Part shown: positions 1-7,663 of the stretch, one piece after another
Position numbering within the stretch: the first letter of the stretch is position 1
Layout: each line of letters starts with the position of its first letter
DNA from: JBFHRE01 sp041591895
Lineage (GTDB): Bacteria; Actinomycetota; Acidimicrobiia; Spongiisociales; ZC4RG35
Direction of reading: 5' to 3'
DNA length: 23,060 nucleotides
NCBI GenBank assembly: GCA_041591895.1
Contig: JBFHRE010000025.1
Coordinates: forward strand, 1 to 23,060
Made by a program: the position numbers and the translations under genes
The notes under the pieces: model-generated
Database searches by the model: none
Told to the model about the DNA's origin: nothing
The model's input: the letters and a program-made list of their open reading frames with translations, nothing else

Positions 1-407
1 ATCCGAAGAAGCACCTCGCCACGGTCAACTACCCGGTGGTCAAAGAGGAGCTGGTGGCCCGGGCGCGAGGCGTGATCGCCCTCGATCAGGAGGCGTGCAC
101 CGTCTGCATGCTGTGCGCCCGCAACTGCCCCGACTGGTGCATCTACATCGAGGGACACAAGGAGGAGAAGGCGCCCGACAAGCCTGGTGGCCGGGTCAAG
201 GTTCGGGCGACGCTGGATCGTTTCGACATCGACTACGCCCTTTGCATGTACTGCGGGATCTGCGTGGAGGTGTGCCCCTTCGACGCTCTCTTCTGGAGCC
301 CCGACTACGAGTACTCCGAATACGCAATGGGCAAGATGATGCACGACATGGACCGTCTCCAGGATTGGCTGGAGACCGTTCCCAAAGCGCCGGCGCTGGA
401 GACCTGA
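1..407 (+). CDS. nuoI: NADH-quinone oxidoreductase subunit I (NuoI), 5'-truncated
   Basis: This is the 3' part of the complex I ferredoxin-like subunit, which carries clusters N6a and N6b in the peripheral arm and passes electrons towards quinone. The reading frame is open from base 3 with no stop, so the gene starts before the window; the GTG at 36 is internal. Two 4Fe-4S motifs are visible: CTVCMLCARNCP and CMYCGICVEVCP, each C-x2-C-x2-C-x3-C-P. The spacing between them and the YxEYA stretch after the second fit NuoI. The stop overlaps the nuoJ start by one base (TGATG), so the two are probably translationally coupled. The product is clear; only the N-terminus is missing. Confidence 0.95.
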   Translation, partial: PKKHLATVNYPVVKEELVARARGVIALDQEACTVCMLCARNCPDWCIYIEGHKEEKAPDKPGGRVKVRATLDRFDIDYALCMYCGICVEVCPFDALFWSPDYEYSEYAMGKMMHDMDRLQDWLETVPKAPALET

Positions 408-961
408 TGGATTTCGCCGACTGGCTCGCGCAACCGGTGAACTGGGTGTACCTGGCGATCGGCTCGGCCGTGATCGTGTCCGCCTTCAAGGTGGTGACTT
501 CACAGAACGTGGTCCACGCCGCTCTCTTCCTGGTAGCAACCCTGGCCGGCACGGCGGGACTGTTCCTCTTGCTTGCCGCAGAATTCGTCGCCTGGGTGCT
601 GGTGCTGGTCTACATCGGCGCGGTGGTCGTTCTGTTCCTGTTCGGAATAATGATCACCCGGGCGCCGGTGGTTCGAGACGTGGGGCTCGACAACAAGAAG
701 GCCCGCCCGCTGGCGGCGGTGCTGTCGTTGGGTTTGTTCCTGCTTCTGTCGTACACGTCGCTGCTGGCTTTCGGTGCCGAGCAGGTCCAGGGAGTCGGCG
801 AGCCGACCCCGACCGCCATCCTGGGCGAGGCGCTCCTCGGCCGGTTCGTGCTGCCCTTCGAGATCGTCGGTTTTGTCCTGCTCGCCGCCCTTGTCGGCGG
901 TATCACGGTGGCCCGTCGTGACCTGACCCCGGCGGAAGAAGAGGAGAGGGGGGCGGTATGA
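407..961 (+). CDS. nuoJ: NADH-quinone oxidoreductase subunit J (NuoJ)
   Basis: Membrane subunit of complex I, 184 residues, close to the usual NuoJ length. It has about five hydrophobic segments, roughly residues 14-30, 36-56, 59-80, 102-122 and 147-165. The conserved third-helix pattern VLVLVYIGAVVVLFLF and the late FEIVGFVLLAALVGGI segment identify the family. I chose the ATG at 407 because it overlaps the nuoI stop and begins MDFADWLAQPVNW; the same frame is open further upstream only as a shadow of nuoI. Three bases after the stop a heptamer repeat begins, which is unusual inside a nuo operon. Confidence 0.95.
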   Translation: MDFADWLAQPVNWVYLAIGSAVIVSAFKVVTSQNVVHAALFLVATLAGTAGLFLLLAAEFVAWVLVLVYIGAVVVLFLFGIMITRAPVVRDVGLDNKKARPLAAVLSLGLFLLLSYTSLLAFGAEQVQGVGEPTPTAILGEALLGRFVLPFEIVGFVLLAALVGGITVARRDLTPAEEEERGAV

Positions 962-1067
962 AGGCTCGGCTTCGCCTCGCTGCTTCCTGCTTCCAGCTTC
1001 CAGCTTCCGGCTTTTGGCTGGCAGCCGGCAGCGGGCAGCTGGTGGCCGGGGCACCTGAGGTGGCCCG
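962..1067 (+). repeat. Heptanucleotide repeat copy R1 (nuoJ-orf38 gap)
   Basis: The gap is a degenerate 7-bp tandem array. From 982 to 1051 it reads as ten consecutive heptamers beginning with GC: GCTTCCT, GCTTCCA twice, GCTTCCG, GCTTTTG, GCTGGCA, GCCGGCA, GCGGGCA, GCTGGTG, GCCGGGG. The block from 964 to 1067 matches R2 (1187-1290) over 104 bases with 12 mismatches by my alignment, only two of them in the first 72. CCGGCT (1007-1012) and AGCCGG (1023-1028) can form a short stem. The last bases carry the GAGGTG ribosome binding site of the next small ORF. Confidence 0.85.
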
Positions 1068-1184
1068 ATGAGTGTCGGCGTGCTCGGGATCCTGGTCCTG
1101 CTGCTGGTGATCGGGGTGGTGGCTGCCATCGTGGTCGGACTGGTGATGTTCATGACCAACCGCCGCAAGGACGGTGAACTGTGA
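1068..1184 (+). CDS. 38-residue single-helix membrane microprotein within the nuo operon
   Basis: A short ORF between nuoJ and nuoK, starting ATG AGT GTC and ending TGA. A good ribosome binding site, GAGGTG (1057-1062), lies 5 nt before the ATG. The product is one hydrophobic helix at about residues 3-29 (VGVLGILVLLLVIGVV followed by AAIVVGLVMFM), then a basic polar tail TNRRKDGEL, as expected for a one-pass membrane protein with the tail inside. I do not recognise a family. It could be a small accessory subunit or assembly factor of complex I by position, or a chance ORF carried by the repeats on either side. The Shine-Dalgarno and the clean topology favour a real gene. Confidence 0.65.
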   Translation: MSVGVLGILVLLLVIGVVAAIVVGLVMFMTNRRKDGEL

Positions 1185-1290
1185 GCGCTCGGCTTCGCCT
1201 CGCTGCTTCCTGCTTCCAGCTACCAGCTTCCGGCTTTTGGCTGGCAGCCGGTAGCGGGCGTCCGGTGGCGGGCGGACCGGAGGTGCGCCC
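1185..1290 (+). repeat. Heptanucleotide repeat copy R2 (orf38-nuoK gap)
   Basis: Second copy of the R1 element, 223 bp downstream of it and in the same orientation. Ten heptamers run from 1205 to 1274 in the same register as R1. The first 72 bases (1187-1258) differ from R1 at only two positions. Like R1 it ends exactly at a start codon 104 bases after its first conserved base, and it carries that gene's ribosome binding site (GGAGGT, 1279-1284). Together R1 and R2 are direct repeats flanking the 38-codon ORF. Confidence 0.85.
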
Positions 1291-1596
1291 ATGATGGTCA
1301 ACCAGTTTCTCGTCATTGCCGCGCTGCTCTTCTCGCTCGGCATCTACGGCCTCCTGGTCCGCCGCAACGTTGTCATGGTGTTGCTGGCGGTGGAACTGAT
1401 GCTCAACGCCGTCAACATCAACCTGGTTGCGTTCGAGGCTTGGATCCGGTCCTCGCTGGCGGTGGGACAGGTGTTCTCGATCTTCGTCATCACCATCGCC
1501 GCCGCCGAGGTGGGGATCGGCCTCGCCATCGTCCTGCTGATCTTCCGTAACCGCCAGTCCGCCAATGTCGACGACTTCGACCTGATGAAATACTGA
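1291..1596 (+). CDS. nuoK: NADH-quinone oxidoreductase subunit K (NuoK)
   Basis: Membrane subunit of the proton-pumping arm (MrpC-like), 101 residues, the normal length. Three hydrophobic helices are visible. The conserved glutamate of helix 2 is in LLAVELMLNAVNINLV and the second conserved acidic site in ITIAAAEVGIGLAIV. The start is ATGATG; the first ATG has GGAGGT 6 nt upstream, so I use 1291, but 1294 is equally possible. Both flanking gaps are heptamer repeats. The coding sequence itself shows no disturbance. Confidence 0.95.
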   Translation: MMVNQFLVIAALLFSLGIYGLLVRRNVVMVLLAVELMLNAVNINLVAFEAWIRSSLAVGQVFSIFVITIAAAEVGIGLAIVLLIFRNRQSANVDDFDLMKY

Positions 1597-1733
1597 TGAG
1601 CTGCCAGCTACCAGCCTCCAGCCTCCAACTACCAGCCTCCGGCCGCCAAGCCTGGAGCGAATCGCGTAGTGCAGTCTGCTCTCGTTCGAGTGCAGTTTTC
1701 TGGGCCGGTAGCCGGCAGCCGGTGGCAGGCGGC
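1597..1733 (+). repeat. Heptanucleotide repeat copy R3 (nuoK-nuoL gap)
   Basis: A third, diverged array of the same family. Seven units lie at 1600-1648: GCTGCCA, GCTACCA, GCCTCCA twice, ACTACCA, GCCTCCG, GCCGCCA. A GC-rich set lies at 1704-1731: GCCGGTA, GCCGGCA, GCCGGTG, GCAGGCG. Between them is about 55 bp of non-heptamer sequence containing AGTGCAG twice (1668-1674 and 1690-1696). Unlike R1 and R2 this copy has a foreign middle, and it leads directly into the palindrome at the nuoL start. Confidence 0.75.
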
Positions 1734-1760
1734 GGTTCATGCGGAGGATCCGCATGAACC
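1734..1760 (+). promoter_or_regulatory. Perfect 12-bp hairpin enclosing the nuoL Shine-Dalgarno and start codon
   Basis: Arm GGTTCATGCGGA (1734-1745), 3-nt loop GGA (1746-1748), arm TCCGCATGAACC (1749-1760); the arms are exact reverse complements. The ribosome binding site GGAGGA (1743-1748) and the ATG at 1754 are both inside, as is an alternative in-frame ATG at 1739. In mRNA this stem would hide the nuoL start unless a ribosome, protein or temperature opened it. The structure is read directly from the sequence; the regulatory role is inferred. Confidence 0.75.
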
Positions 1761-3823
1761 TCCTGGCTCAGCTCGCGGTCGAGGCTCCACACGAAGAAGT
1801 CCATCTCGGCGACGGCGGCGTGTTCGCCGAGTGGGCGTGGATCATGCTCGTCCTCCCGTTCGTCGCATTCCTGCTGATCATCTGGCGGGGCAAGCACATG
1901 AAGCATCAGGGGGCCGAATTCGCCATCGGCGCCATGGCGGTGAACCTGGTGATGGCCACCGTCCTGTTCGTATCGAACATGCTCGAAGGCATCTACCACG
2001 AGGGGGCGGTCGAGATCGCCCGGATCGGTCTGTTCAAGGGTCACGACCTGATCTTCGAGTTGGGCTGGGTCGTCGACGGCCTGTCGATCATGATGTATTG
2101 GGTCGTCGCCTTCGTCGGCCTGGCCGTGTTCGTCTACGCGGTCGGCTACATGCACGGAGACGTCCGGGTCACCTGGTTCTTCGCATCGCTCAGCCTGTTC
2201 GCCGGTTCGATGCTGGTGTTGGTGGGCTCACCCAACCTCGTGCAGTTGATCATCGGTTGGGAAGGGGTGGGGGTCGCCTCCTGGCTCCTCATCGGTCACT
2301 ACTGGGAGCAGAAGGAGAACTCGTCTGCAGCCATCAAGGCGTTCCTGACCAACAAGGTGGCCGACGTCGGTCTCGTCATCGGCGCCATCTACATCGGGCT
2401 CACGCTCGGCGACTTTCGATTCTCCACCCTGGAGGCAGCGGCGGTCGACGGCGATGCGGCCCTGGCGGCGGTGGCAGGCTTGGCGGGTCTTCTCCTCTTC
2501 ATCGGGGCGATGGGCAAGTCGGCCCAGTTCCCGTTCCACATCTGGCTCCCGGATGCCATGGCCGGCCCAACCCCGGTATCGGCCCTGATGCACGCCGCGA
2601 CCATGGTCACCGCCGGGATCTACCTCATGGCGCGGACGTTCCCGCTGTATCAGAACCTGGCCGGCGACGTTGCGATCCTCGGCTCACTCGACCTGCGGGG
2701 CCTCATGGTCGGAATCGGGGCGATCACCCTCTTCGGGATGGGTCTCCTGGCGTTGGTGGCCGACGACATCAAGAAGGTCCTGGCCTACTCGACCGTCTCC
2801 CAACTCGGCTACATGATGACCGCCGTCGCCGCCGGTGGTTACACCGCGGGCCTGTTCCATCTCTTCACCCACGCGTTCTTCAAGGCGCTCCTCTTCCTGG
2901 GGGCCGGATCGGTGATCCACGCCGTGCACTCCAACAACATGAGCGACATGGGCGGGCTCCGCAAGGACATGCCCAAGACGTTCTGGACGTTCATCGTCGG
3001 GTCGCTGGCCCTGGCCGGCATCATGCCGCTGGCGGGCTTCTGGTCGAAGGACGAGATTCTCGCCACCCTCGACTACGAGGGCTATCAGATGGTCTTCTGG
3101 GTCGCGGTGGCCGGGGCGTTCGTGACCGCCTTCTACATGACGCGAGCCGTTGCCCTCACCTTCTTTGGCACCTACAAGGGCCACGGGCATCCCCACGAGT
3201 CGCCCTCGATCATGACCACGCCGCTCATCGTCCTGGCGATCCCGTCGGTGATCGCCGGCTTCTTCAACATCCCGGGTGTGAAATGGGGTCCGATTCGCAA
3301 CTTCACCGAGTGGCTGGCGGCTCGCACGGTGGCGATGGGTGATCACCACGCCGAGGCGATCGAGTGGAACCTGGCCGCGATCGGTCTGGCAGCAGGCCTG
3401 GCAGGGATCTTGATCGGCTGGCTCATCTTTGGCCGTGACGCCGAGACACAGGTCGCACGCGATCGGGTGGAGGTTCCGTTGCTCTACCCGCTCCTGCGCC
3501 AGAAGTACTACATGGACCACCTCGCCCTCGGCCTGGTCGGGGCCACCAAGGGCCCGCTCGCCCGGGCGGTCGACTGGATCAACACCTATGTCATCGACGG
3601 GATCGTCAACGGGGTGGGGGCGGTCGTGAAGGCGGCCGGGACCGTGATCTACGACGGGATCGACCAGCGGGGCGTCGACGGGATCTTCAACGGTGCCGCC
3701 GCCGCCTCCGATGCCGCCGGCCGCTCGCTGGCCAAGCTCCAGACCGGGCGACTACAGAACTACGCCACCGGGTTCGTGGTGGGTGCCCTCATCTTGGTGG
3801 TCGCCTTGGTGGTGGCCCTGTGA
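1754..3823 (+). CDS. nuoL: NADH-quinone oxidoreductase subunit L (NuoL)
   Basis: Largest antiporter-like membrane subunit of complex I, 689 residues, with many transmembrane helices. Hallmarks are GWEGVGVASWLLIG with the conserved Glu at residue 170, the pumping-channel lysine at 255 in GKSAQFPFHIWLPDAM, the helix 8 stretch MHAATMVTAGIYLMAR, and the later SKDEILA. It is longer than E. coli NuoL because of a C-terminal extension with an amphipathic part and a final helix, common in actinobacterial homologues. I chose ATG 1754, 5 nt after GGAGGA; the in-frame ATG at 1739 would add five residues (MRRIR) and has no good ribosome binding site. Both candidates lie in a strong hairpin. Confidence 0.93.
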   Translation: MNLLAQLAVEAPHEEVHLGDGGVFAEWAWIMLVLPFVAFLLIIWRGKHMKHQGAEFAIGAMAVNLVMATVLFVSNMLEGIYHEGAVEIARIGLFKGHDLIFELGWVVDGLSIMMYWVVAFVGLAVFVYAVGYMHGDVRVTWFFASLSLFAGSMLVLVGSPNLVQLIIGWEGVGVASWLLIGHYWEQKENSSAAIKAFLTNKVADVGLVIGAIYIGLTLGDFRFSTLEAAAVDGDAALAAVAGLAGLLLFIGAMGKSAQFPFHIWLPDAMAGPTPVSALMHAATMVTAGIYLMARTFPLYQNLAGDVAILGSLDLRGLMVGIGAITLFGMGLLALVADDIKKVLAYSTVSQLGYMMTAVAAGGYTAGLFHLFTHAFFKALLFLGAGSVIHAVHSNNMSDMGGLRKDMPKTFWTFIVGSLALAGIMPLAGFWSKDEILATLDYEGYQMVFWVAVAGAFVTAFYMTRAVALTFFGTYKGHGHPHESPSIMTTPLIVLAIPSVIAGFFNIPGVKWGPIRNFTEWLAARTVAMGDHHAEAIEWNLAAIGLAAGLAGILIGWLIFGRDAETQVARDRVEVPLLYPLLRQKYYMDHLALGLVGATKGPLARAVDWINTYVIDGIVNGVGAVVKAAGTVIYDGIDQRGVDGIFNGAAAASDAAGRSLAKLQTGRLQNYATGFVVGALILVVALVVAL

Positions 3824-3866
3824 GCTTTCGGGAACCTTGTGAAGTAACAGAGAGAGGCGAGAAACG

Positions 3867-5489
3867 ATGAACTGGTTCGAGAACGGAGGGGCACTGAGCC
3901 TGATCGTCTTCCTGCCGCTGGCGGCGGCGCTGGTGATGCTGGTGATCCCCAAGGCCCGGGAAGAGGCGATCAAGCAGCTTGCGCTGCTCGTGTCCGTTGT
4001 GACATTTGCTCTGTCGCTCGTCGTGGCGTTCGCGTTCGAACTCGGTTCCTCGGCGTCGTACCAATTCGAGATCTCCGCGCCCTGGATCTCGGCGATCGGA
4101 TCCAACTACCACATCGGCGTCGACGGGATCAGCCTTCCCCTGCTGGTGCTGTCGACCTTCGTGCTCGTGCTCTCGATCATCTACTCGTGGAACCACTGGG
4201 AGGAGCCTCGTAACCCGAAGGCGTTCCTGGCGCTCATGCTGATCCTCGCCACCGGCATGAACGGCACCTTCGTGGCCCTCGACCTGGTCCTCTTCTTCAT
4301 CTTCTTCGAGGTGGTCCTCCTCCCCATGTACTTCATGATCGGGATCTGGGGAGACAAGTCGATGCGCAAGATCCCTGGTTTCGCACGGGAGATCCCGACC
4401 CGGCTCTACGCGTCGCTCAAGTTCTTCCTGTTCACACTGTTCGGCTCGGCATTCATGTTGCTGGGATTCCTGGCGATCTACTTCCGGGCCGGCGACGTGG
4501 CGCAGCGCACATTCGACATCCCCGAACTGGCGACGTTGGGGGCGGCCGGCGCCTTCAGCCCCGCCGCGTGGAGCATCGGCGGCCTCGTGTTCGGTGCACT
4601 GTTCCTCGGGTTTGCGGTCAAGGTTCCGATGTGGCCGTTCCACACCTGGCTCCCGGATGCCCACACCGCCGCCCCGACAGTTGGCTCGGTTCTGCTGGCG
4701 GCGATCCTCCTGAAGCTCGGCTCATACGGCTTCGTCCGGATCGCCCTCCCGATCCTGCCCGAGTCCGCTCGTGACTGGGCACCGGCGATCGCAATTCTCT
4801 CCGTGATCGGGATCATCTATGGGTCGCTGGCATGCCTGGCCCAAACCGACATGAAGCGGCTGATCGCTTTCTCGTCGGTCGGACACATGGGCTTCGTGAT
4901 GCTCGGCATTTCCACGCTCACAGACGTGGGGATCAACGCCGCGATCATCGGCATGGTGGCCCACGGTCTGATCACCGGCCTGCTGTTCTTCCTGGCCGGG
5001 TCTATGCACCACCGCTACCACACCCGCGAGATGTCGCGTCTCGGCGGCAACCAGACGCTCATGCCGAAGATGGGCGGCATCCTCGGGTTCACCGCCATGG
5101 CATCGCTGGGGCTTCCCGGGCTGGCCGGGTTCTGGGGTGAGTTCATGGCGCTGCTCGGTGCGTTCAACCCCCTCGAGGGCTTGAATGTGTCTCTGTTCCG
5201 AACGGCGATGGTCATCGGAGCGATCGGCACCGTCTTGACCGCCGGTTACCTGCTGTGGATGCTCCAGAAGGTCAACTTCGGCGAGCCGAGCGAGGAGTGG
5301 GTCGGCCACGAGTTCCATGACGTCGACCGCTTCGAGATGGCGGCCTGGGTGCCGCTGATGATCCTGATCGTGATCATCGGCGTGTACCCGAAGCTGGTCC
5401 TGGGATCGACCACCGACGCGGTGGTGGCGATGGTGGACACGGCATTCAACTCGGGCCCAACCGCCGCCCTCACGGTGTTCGGCGGATGA
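3867..5489 (+). CDS. nuoM: NADH-quinone oxidoreductase subunit M (NuoM)
   Basis: Second antiporter-like subunit of the complex I membrane arm, 540 residues. The conserved glutamate is at residue 148 in FFIFFEVVLLPMYFMIG and the conserved lysine at 252 in VKVPMWPFHTWLPDAH, followed by APTVGSVLLAAILLKLGSYG, which is specific to the NuoM/ND4 branch. AGAGAGG (3851-3857) lies 9 nt before the ATG. The 43-bp gap after nuoL holds no heptamer repeat, in contrast to the J-K-L gaps. The gene is complete and looks normal. Confidence 0.95.
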   Translation: MNWFENGGALSLIVFLPLAAALVMLVIPKAREEAIKQLALLVSVVTFALSLVVAFAFELGSSASYQFEISAPWISAIGSNYHIGVDGISLPLLVLSTFVLVLSIIYSWNHWEEPRNPKAFLALMLILATGMNGTFVALDLVLFFIFFEVVLLPMYFMIGIWGDKSMRKIPGFAREIPTRLYASLKFFLFTLFGSAFMLLGFLAIYFRAGDVAQRTFDIPELATLGAAGAFSPAAWSIGGLVFGALFLGFAVKVPMWPFHTWLPDAHTAAPTVGSVLLAAILLKLGSYGFVRIALPILPESARDWAPAIAILSVIGIIYGSLACLAQTDMKRLIAFSSVGHMGFVMLGISTLTDVGINAAIIGMVAHGLITGLLFFLAGSMHHRYHTREMSRLGGNQTLMPKMGGILGFTAMASLGLPGLAGFWGEFMALLGAFNPLEGLNVSLFRTAMVIGAIGTVLTAGYLLWMLQKVNFGEPSEEWVGHEFHDVDRFEMAAWVPLMILIVIIGVYPKLVLGSTTDAVVAMVDTAFNSGPTAALTVFGG

Positions 5490-5523
5490 AGACGAGCCCC
5501 CTCCGATCGATGGCGGAGCGTCG

Positions 5524-7026
5524 ATGAACTACGACATCGACTATCTGGCGCTCGCCCCCGAGATCGTGGTGATCATCACGCTCTTGGGTGTGCTGGCACT
5601 CGATCTCGTGTTGCCGCGACGTCTCAAATACTTCACCGGGGCGATTGCTGTGGTGGGTCTGACCTTGTCGGCCATCCCCCTCATCCTTCTGGCCGTCGGC
5701 GATCTCCCCGTCTCGATGTTCGACGGCTCGTATGTGGTCGATCAGTTCGCACTCGTGCTCAAGGGCCTGTTCCTGGTCTCCGGCTACGTCGTTCTGGTGA
5801 TGTCGGTGTCGTACATCGAGTCCGACCGGTACTACCAAGGCGAGTACTACTTCCTCATCCTGAGTTCGATCCTCGGGTCGCTCGTGATGGCGTCGGCTCG
5901 GGACCTCATCGCGATCTTCATCGGCCTCGAACTGACCACGGCTCCGCTGTTCCTGCTCGCCGGCTGGAAGAAGGGCGATCTCAAGTCGAACGAGGCCGCA
6001 CTCAAGTACTTCGTGCTAGGCGTGCTCTCAACCGCGATCCTGCTCTGGGGCATGTCGATGCTGTACGGCGCAACCGGATCGATTCAGTTCGCCGAGATCT
6101 CCGCAGCGGTCTCGTCGCTCCGCTCCGGTGATCCGATGATGCCGCTGGTGGTTCTGGCCGTCGTGTTCGTGATGGTCGGCTTCGGCTTCAAGGTGGCGGC
6201 GGTTCCGTTCCATTTCTGGGCCCCAGACACCTACGAAGGTTCCCCGATCCCGGTCACGGCGTATCTCTCCGTGGGCTCCAAGGCCGCCGGGTTCGTCGGG
6301 ATGTTCGTGTTCGTCTACCTCGCAGTGCCTTCGCTCTCGAGCGTGTGGGGCCCGTTGATCTGGGTGATGGCAGCGCTGTCGATGACGGTCGCCAACCTGG
6401 CCGCACTGCGCCAGACGAACATCGTCCGCCTGCTGGCCTATTCGTCGATTGCCCAGGCCGGCTTCATGCTGGTGCCGTTCGCGGCTGCTTCCCTGGCCGG
6501 GGAGGGCGCTCTGGCGGCGGGACTCGAGGCGACCGTGGTCTACCTCGTGATCTATGCGCTGATGAACCTCGGCGCCTTTGCGGTCGTGATCGTGGCGGTG
6601 CAGCGAACCGGATCAGCGGAAATCGACTCCTGGGCCGGGCTCGGTCGTCTCGACGGACGGCTGGCGGTATTGGCCTCGGTCTTCTTCTTCTCGCTGGCGG
6701 GCATCCCGCCGCTGGCGGGCTGGTACGCCAAGTTCAAGATGTTCACGGCGACCATTGCCGCCGGCGGAACCTGGGCGTATGTATTGGCGGCGGTGGCGGC
6801 GGTCAACGCGGTCATTGCCCTCGCCTACTACGCCAAGGTCGCGAAGGCGATGTGGTTCGATGATCCGCCGGAAGGGGCCGAAGAGATCACCGAGGCGCCG
6901 TCCGGCTCGCTGGTGCTGGTGCTCACGATCGCCGCGGTCGTCACCGTCGTTGTCGGGGTGCTTCCGAACATCCCGGACTTCTTTGGCGAAGCCACTCGGA
7001 CACTGCTGGCGACTGTCGGCGGTTGA
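5524..7026 (+). CDS. nuoN: NADH-quinone oxidoreductase subunit N (NuoN)
   Basis: Third antiporter-like subunit of complex I and the last gene of the operon, 500 residues. The conserved glutamate is at residue 136 in FIGLELTTAPLFLLAGW and the conserved lysine at 223 in FGFKVAAVPFHFWAPDTYEGSP, a NuoN-specific sequence. GGAG (5515-5518) lies 5 nt before the ATG. The gap after nuoM is 34 bp. The 40 bp downstream, before the convergent acetyltransferase gene, contain no convincing terminator; only a 4-bp GACC/GGTC stem is visible. Confidence 0.95.
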   Translation: MNYDIDYLALAPEIVVIITLLGVLALDLVLPRRLKYFTGAIAVVGLTLSAIPLILLAVGDLPVSMFDGSYVVDQFALVLKGLFLVSGYVVLVMSVSYIESDRYYQGEYYFLILSSILGSLVMASARDLIAIFIGLELTTAPLFLLAGWKKGDLKSNEAALKYFVLGVLSTAILLWGMSMLYGATGSIQFAEISAAVSSLRSGDPMMPLVVLAVVFVMVGFGFKVAAVPFHFWAPDTYEGSPIPVTAYLSVGSKAAGFVGMFVFVYLAVPSLSSVWGPLIWVMAALSMTVANLAALRQTNIVRLLAYSSIAQAGFMLVPFAAASLAGEGALAAGLEATVVYLVIYALMNLGAFAVVIVAVQRTGSAEIDSWAGLGRLDGRLAVLASVFFFSLAGIPPLAGWYAKFKMFTATIAAGGTWAYVLAAVAAVNAVIALAYYAKVAKAMWFDDPPEGAEEITEAPSGSLVLVLTIAAVVTVVVGVLPNIPDFFGEATRTLLATVGG

Positions 7027-7066
7027 ACCGTCCCGGGAGTTCTGACCACACGGTCGGGCCTTCCTT

Positions 7067-7657
7067 TCAGGACTCCGATCTCGAGCGCTTGGCCGCGCGC
7101 TTGAGTTCGCGCCACTCCTGCTCGAGGAGCGAGTACAACGTGTGGTCGACCCACTGGTCACGGATGTAGAGCTCCTCCCGCAGCACTCCCTCCCGAGAGA
7201 AGCCCAGCTTCTCGGCCACCCGCTCCGAGGCCCGGTTGCCCTCGGCGATCCGGAGATTGATCTTGTGCATGCTGAGCTCGTGAAATCCGACGTCGATCAT
7301 GCGTCTCGTCACCTCGGTGGCGGCGCCGGTCGAAGTGTCGGACGTCCTGATCCAATAGCCGATCTCCGCCACCCGGCCCAGCCGCGACACCTGCCAGATG
7401 GAGACATTGCCGATGTGCCGTTCAGGGTCGTTGGGGGTGCGGATGGTGAAGTCGTATGCACGGCCCTCTTTCCAGCTCTGGTTGGAGTCGCGGATGTAGG
7501 CGGCGGCTTCGTCGCGGGCGTAGTTGGGATGGGCCCAGGGCATCCACTTGCTGAGCTCGGGGAGCGAGTCGGCCACTGCTCGCCAAAGCGCTTCGCTGTC
7601 CCGGCGGTTGAAGCGCCGGAGCACGAACCGCTCTGTCGTCAGCACCTCCGGGACCAT
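7067..7657 (-). CDS. GNAT-family N-acetyltransferase (RimJ/RimL type)
   Basis: A 196-residue single-domain acetyltransferase that would transfer acetyl from acetyl-CoA to an amine, possibly a protein N-terminus or small molecule; the substrate cannot be read from sequence. Family features are the opening LTTERFVLRRF, the central IGNVSIWQ...AEIGYWI strand, and the CoA-binding end NLRIAEGNRASERVAEKLGF followed by REGVLREELYIRDQWVDH, typical of RimJ/RimL. The C-terminus is basic. The ATG at 7657 has no Shine-Dalgarno but a TAAGCT hexamer 6 nt before it, so the mRNA is probably leaderless. It diverges from the phosphodiesterase-like gene and converges on nuoN. Confidence 0.85.
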   Translation of the reverse strand: MVPEVLTTERFVLRRFNRRDSEALWRAVADSLPELSKWMPWAHPNYARDEAAAYIRDSNQSWKEGRAYDFTIRTPNDPERHIGNVSIWQVSRLGRVAEIGYWIRTSDTSTGAATEVTRRMIDVGFHELSMHKINLRIAEGNRASERVAEKLGFSREGVLREELYIRDQWVDHTLYSLLEQEWRELKRAAKRSRSES

Positions 7658-7663
7658 CCCCGC

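Noticed and set aside
95..406. Upstream extension of the nuoJ frame (open from 95)
   Set aside because: It is read through nuoI in another frame and yields Arg/His-rich sequence; the TGATG junction at 405-409 fixes the nuoJ start.
962..1733. CRISPR array or minisatellite with spacers
   Set aside because: The repeat unit is 7 bp without spacers, and no cas genes are present.
1669..3342. 557-codon open frame on the + strand
   Set aside because: It lies over nuoL in a shifted frame and has Arg/Gly/Pro/His-rich composition typical of a GC-rich shadow.
7027..7066. Rho-independent terminator after nuoN
   Set aside because: Only a 4-bp GACC/GGTC stem is present; not enough to call.
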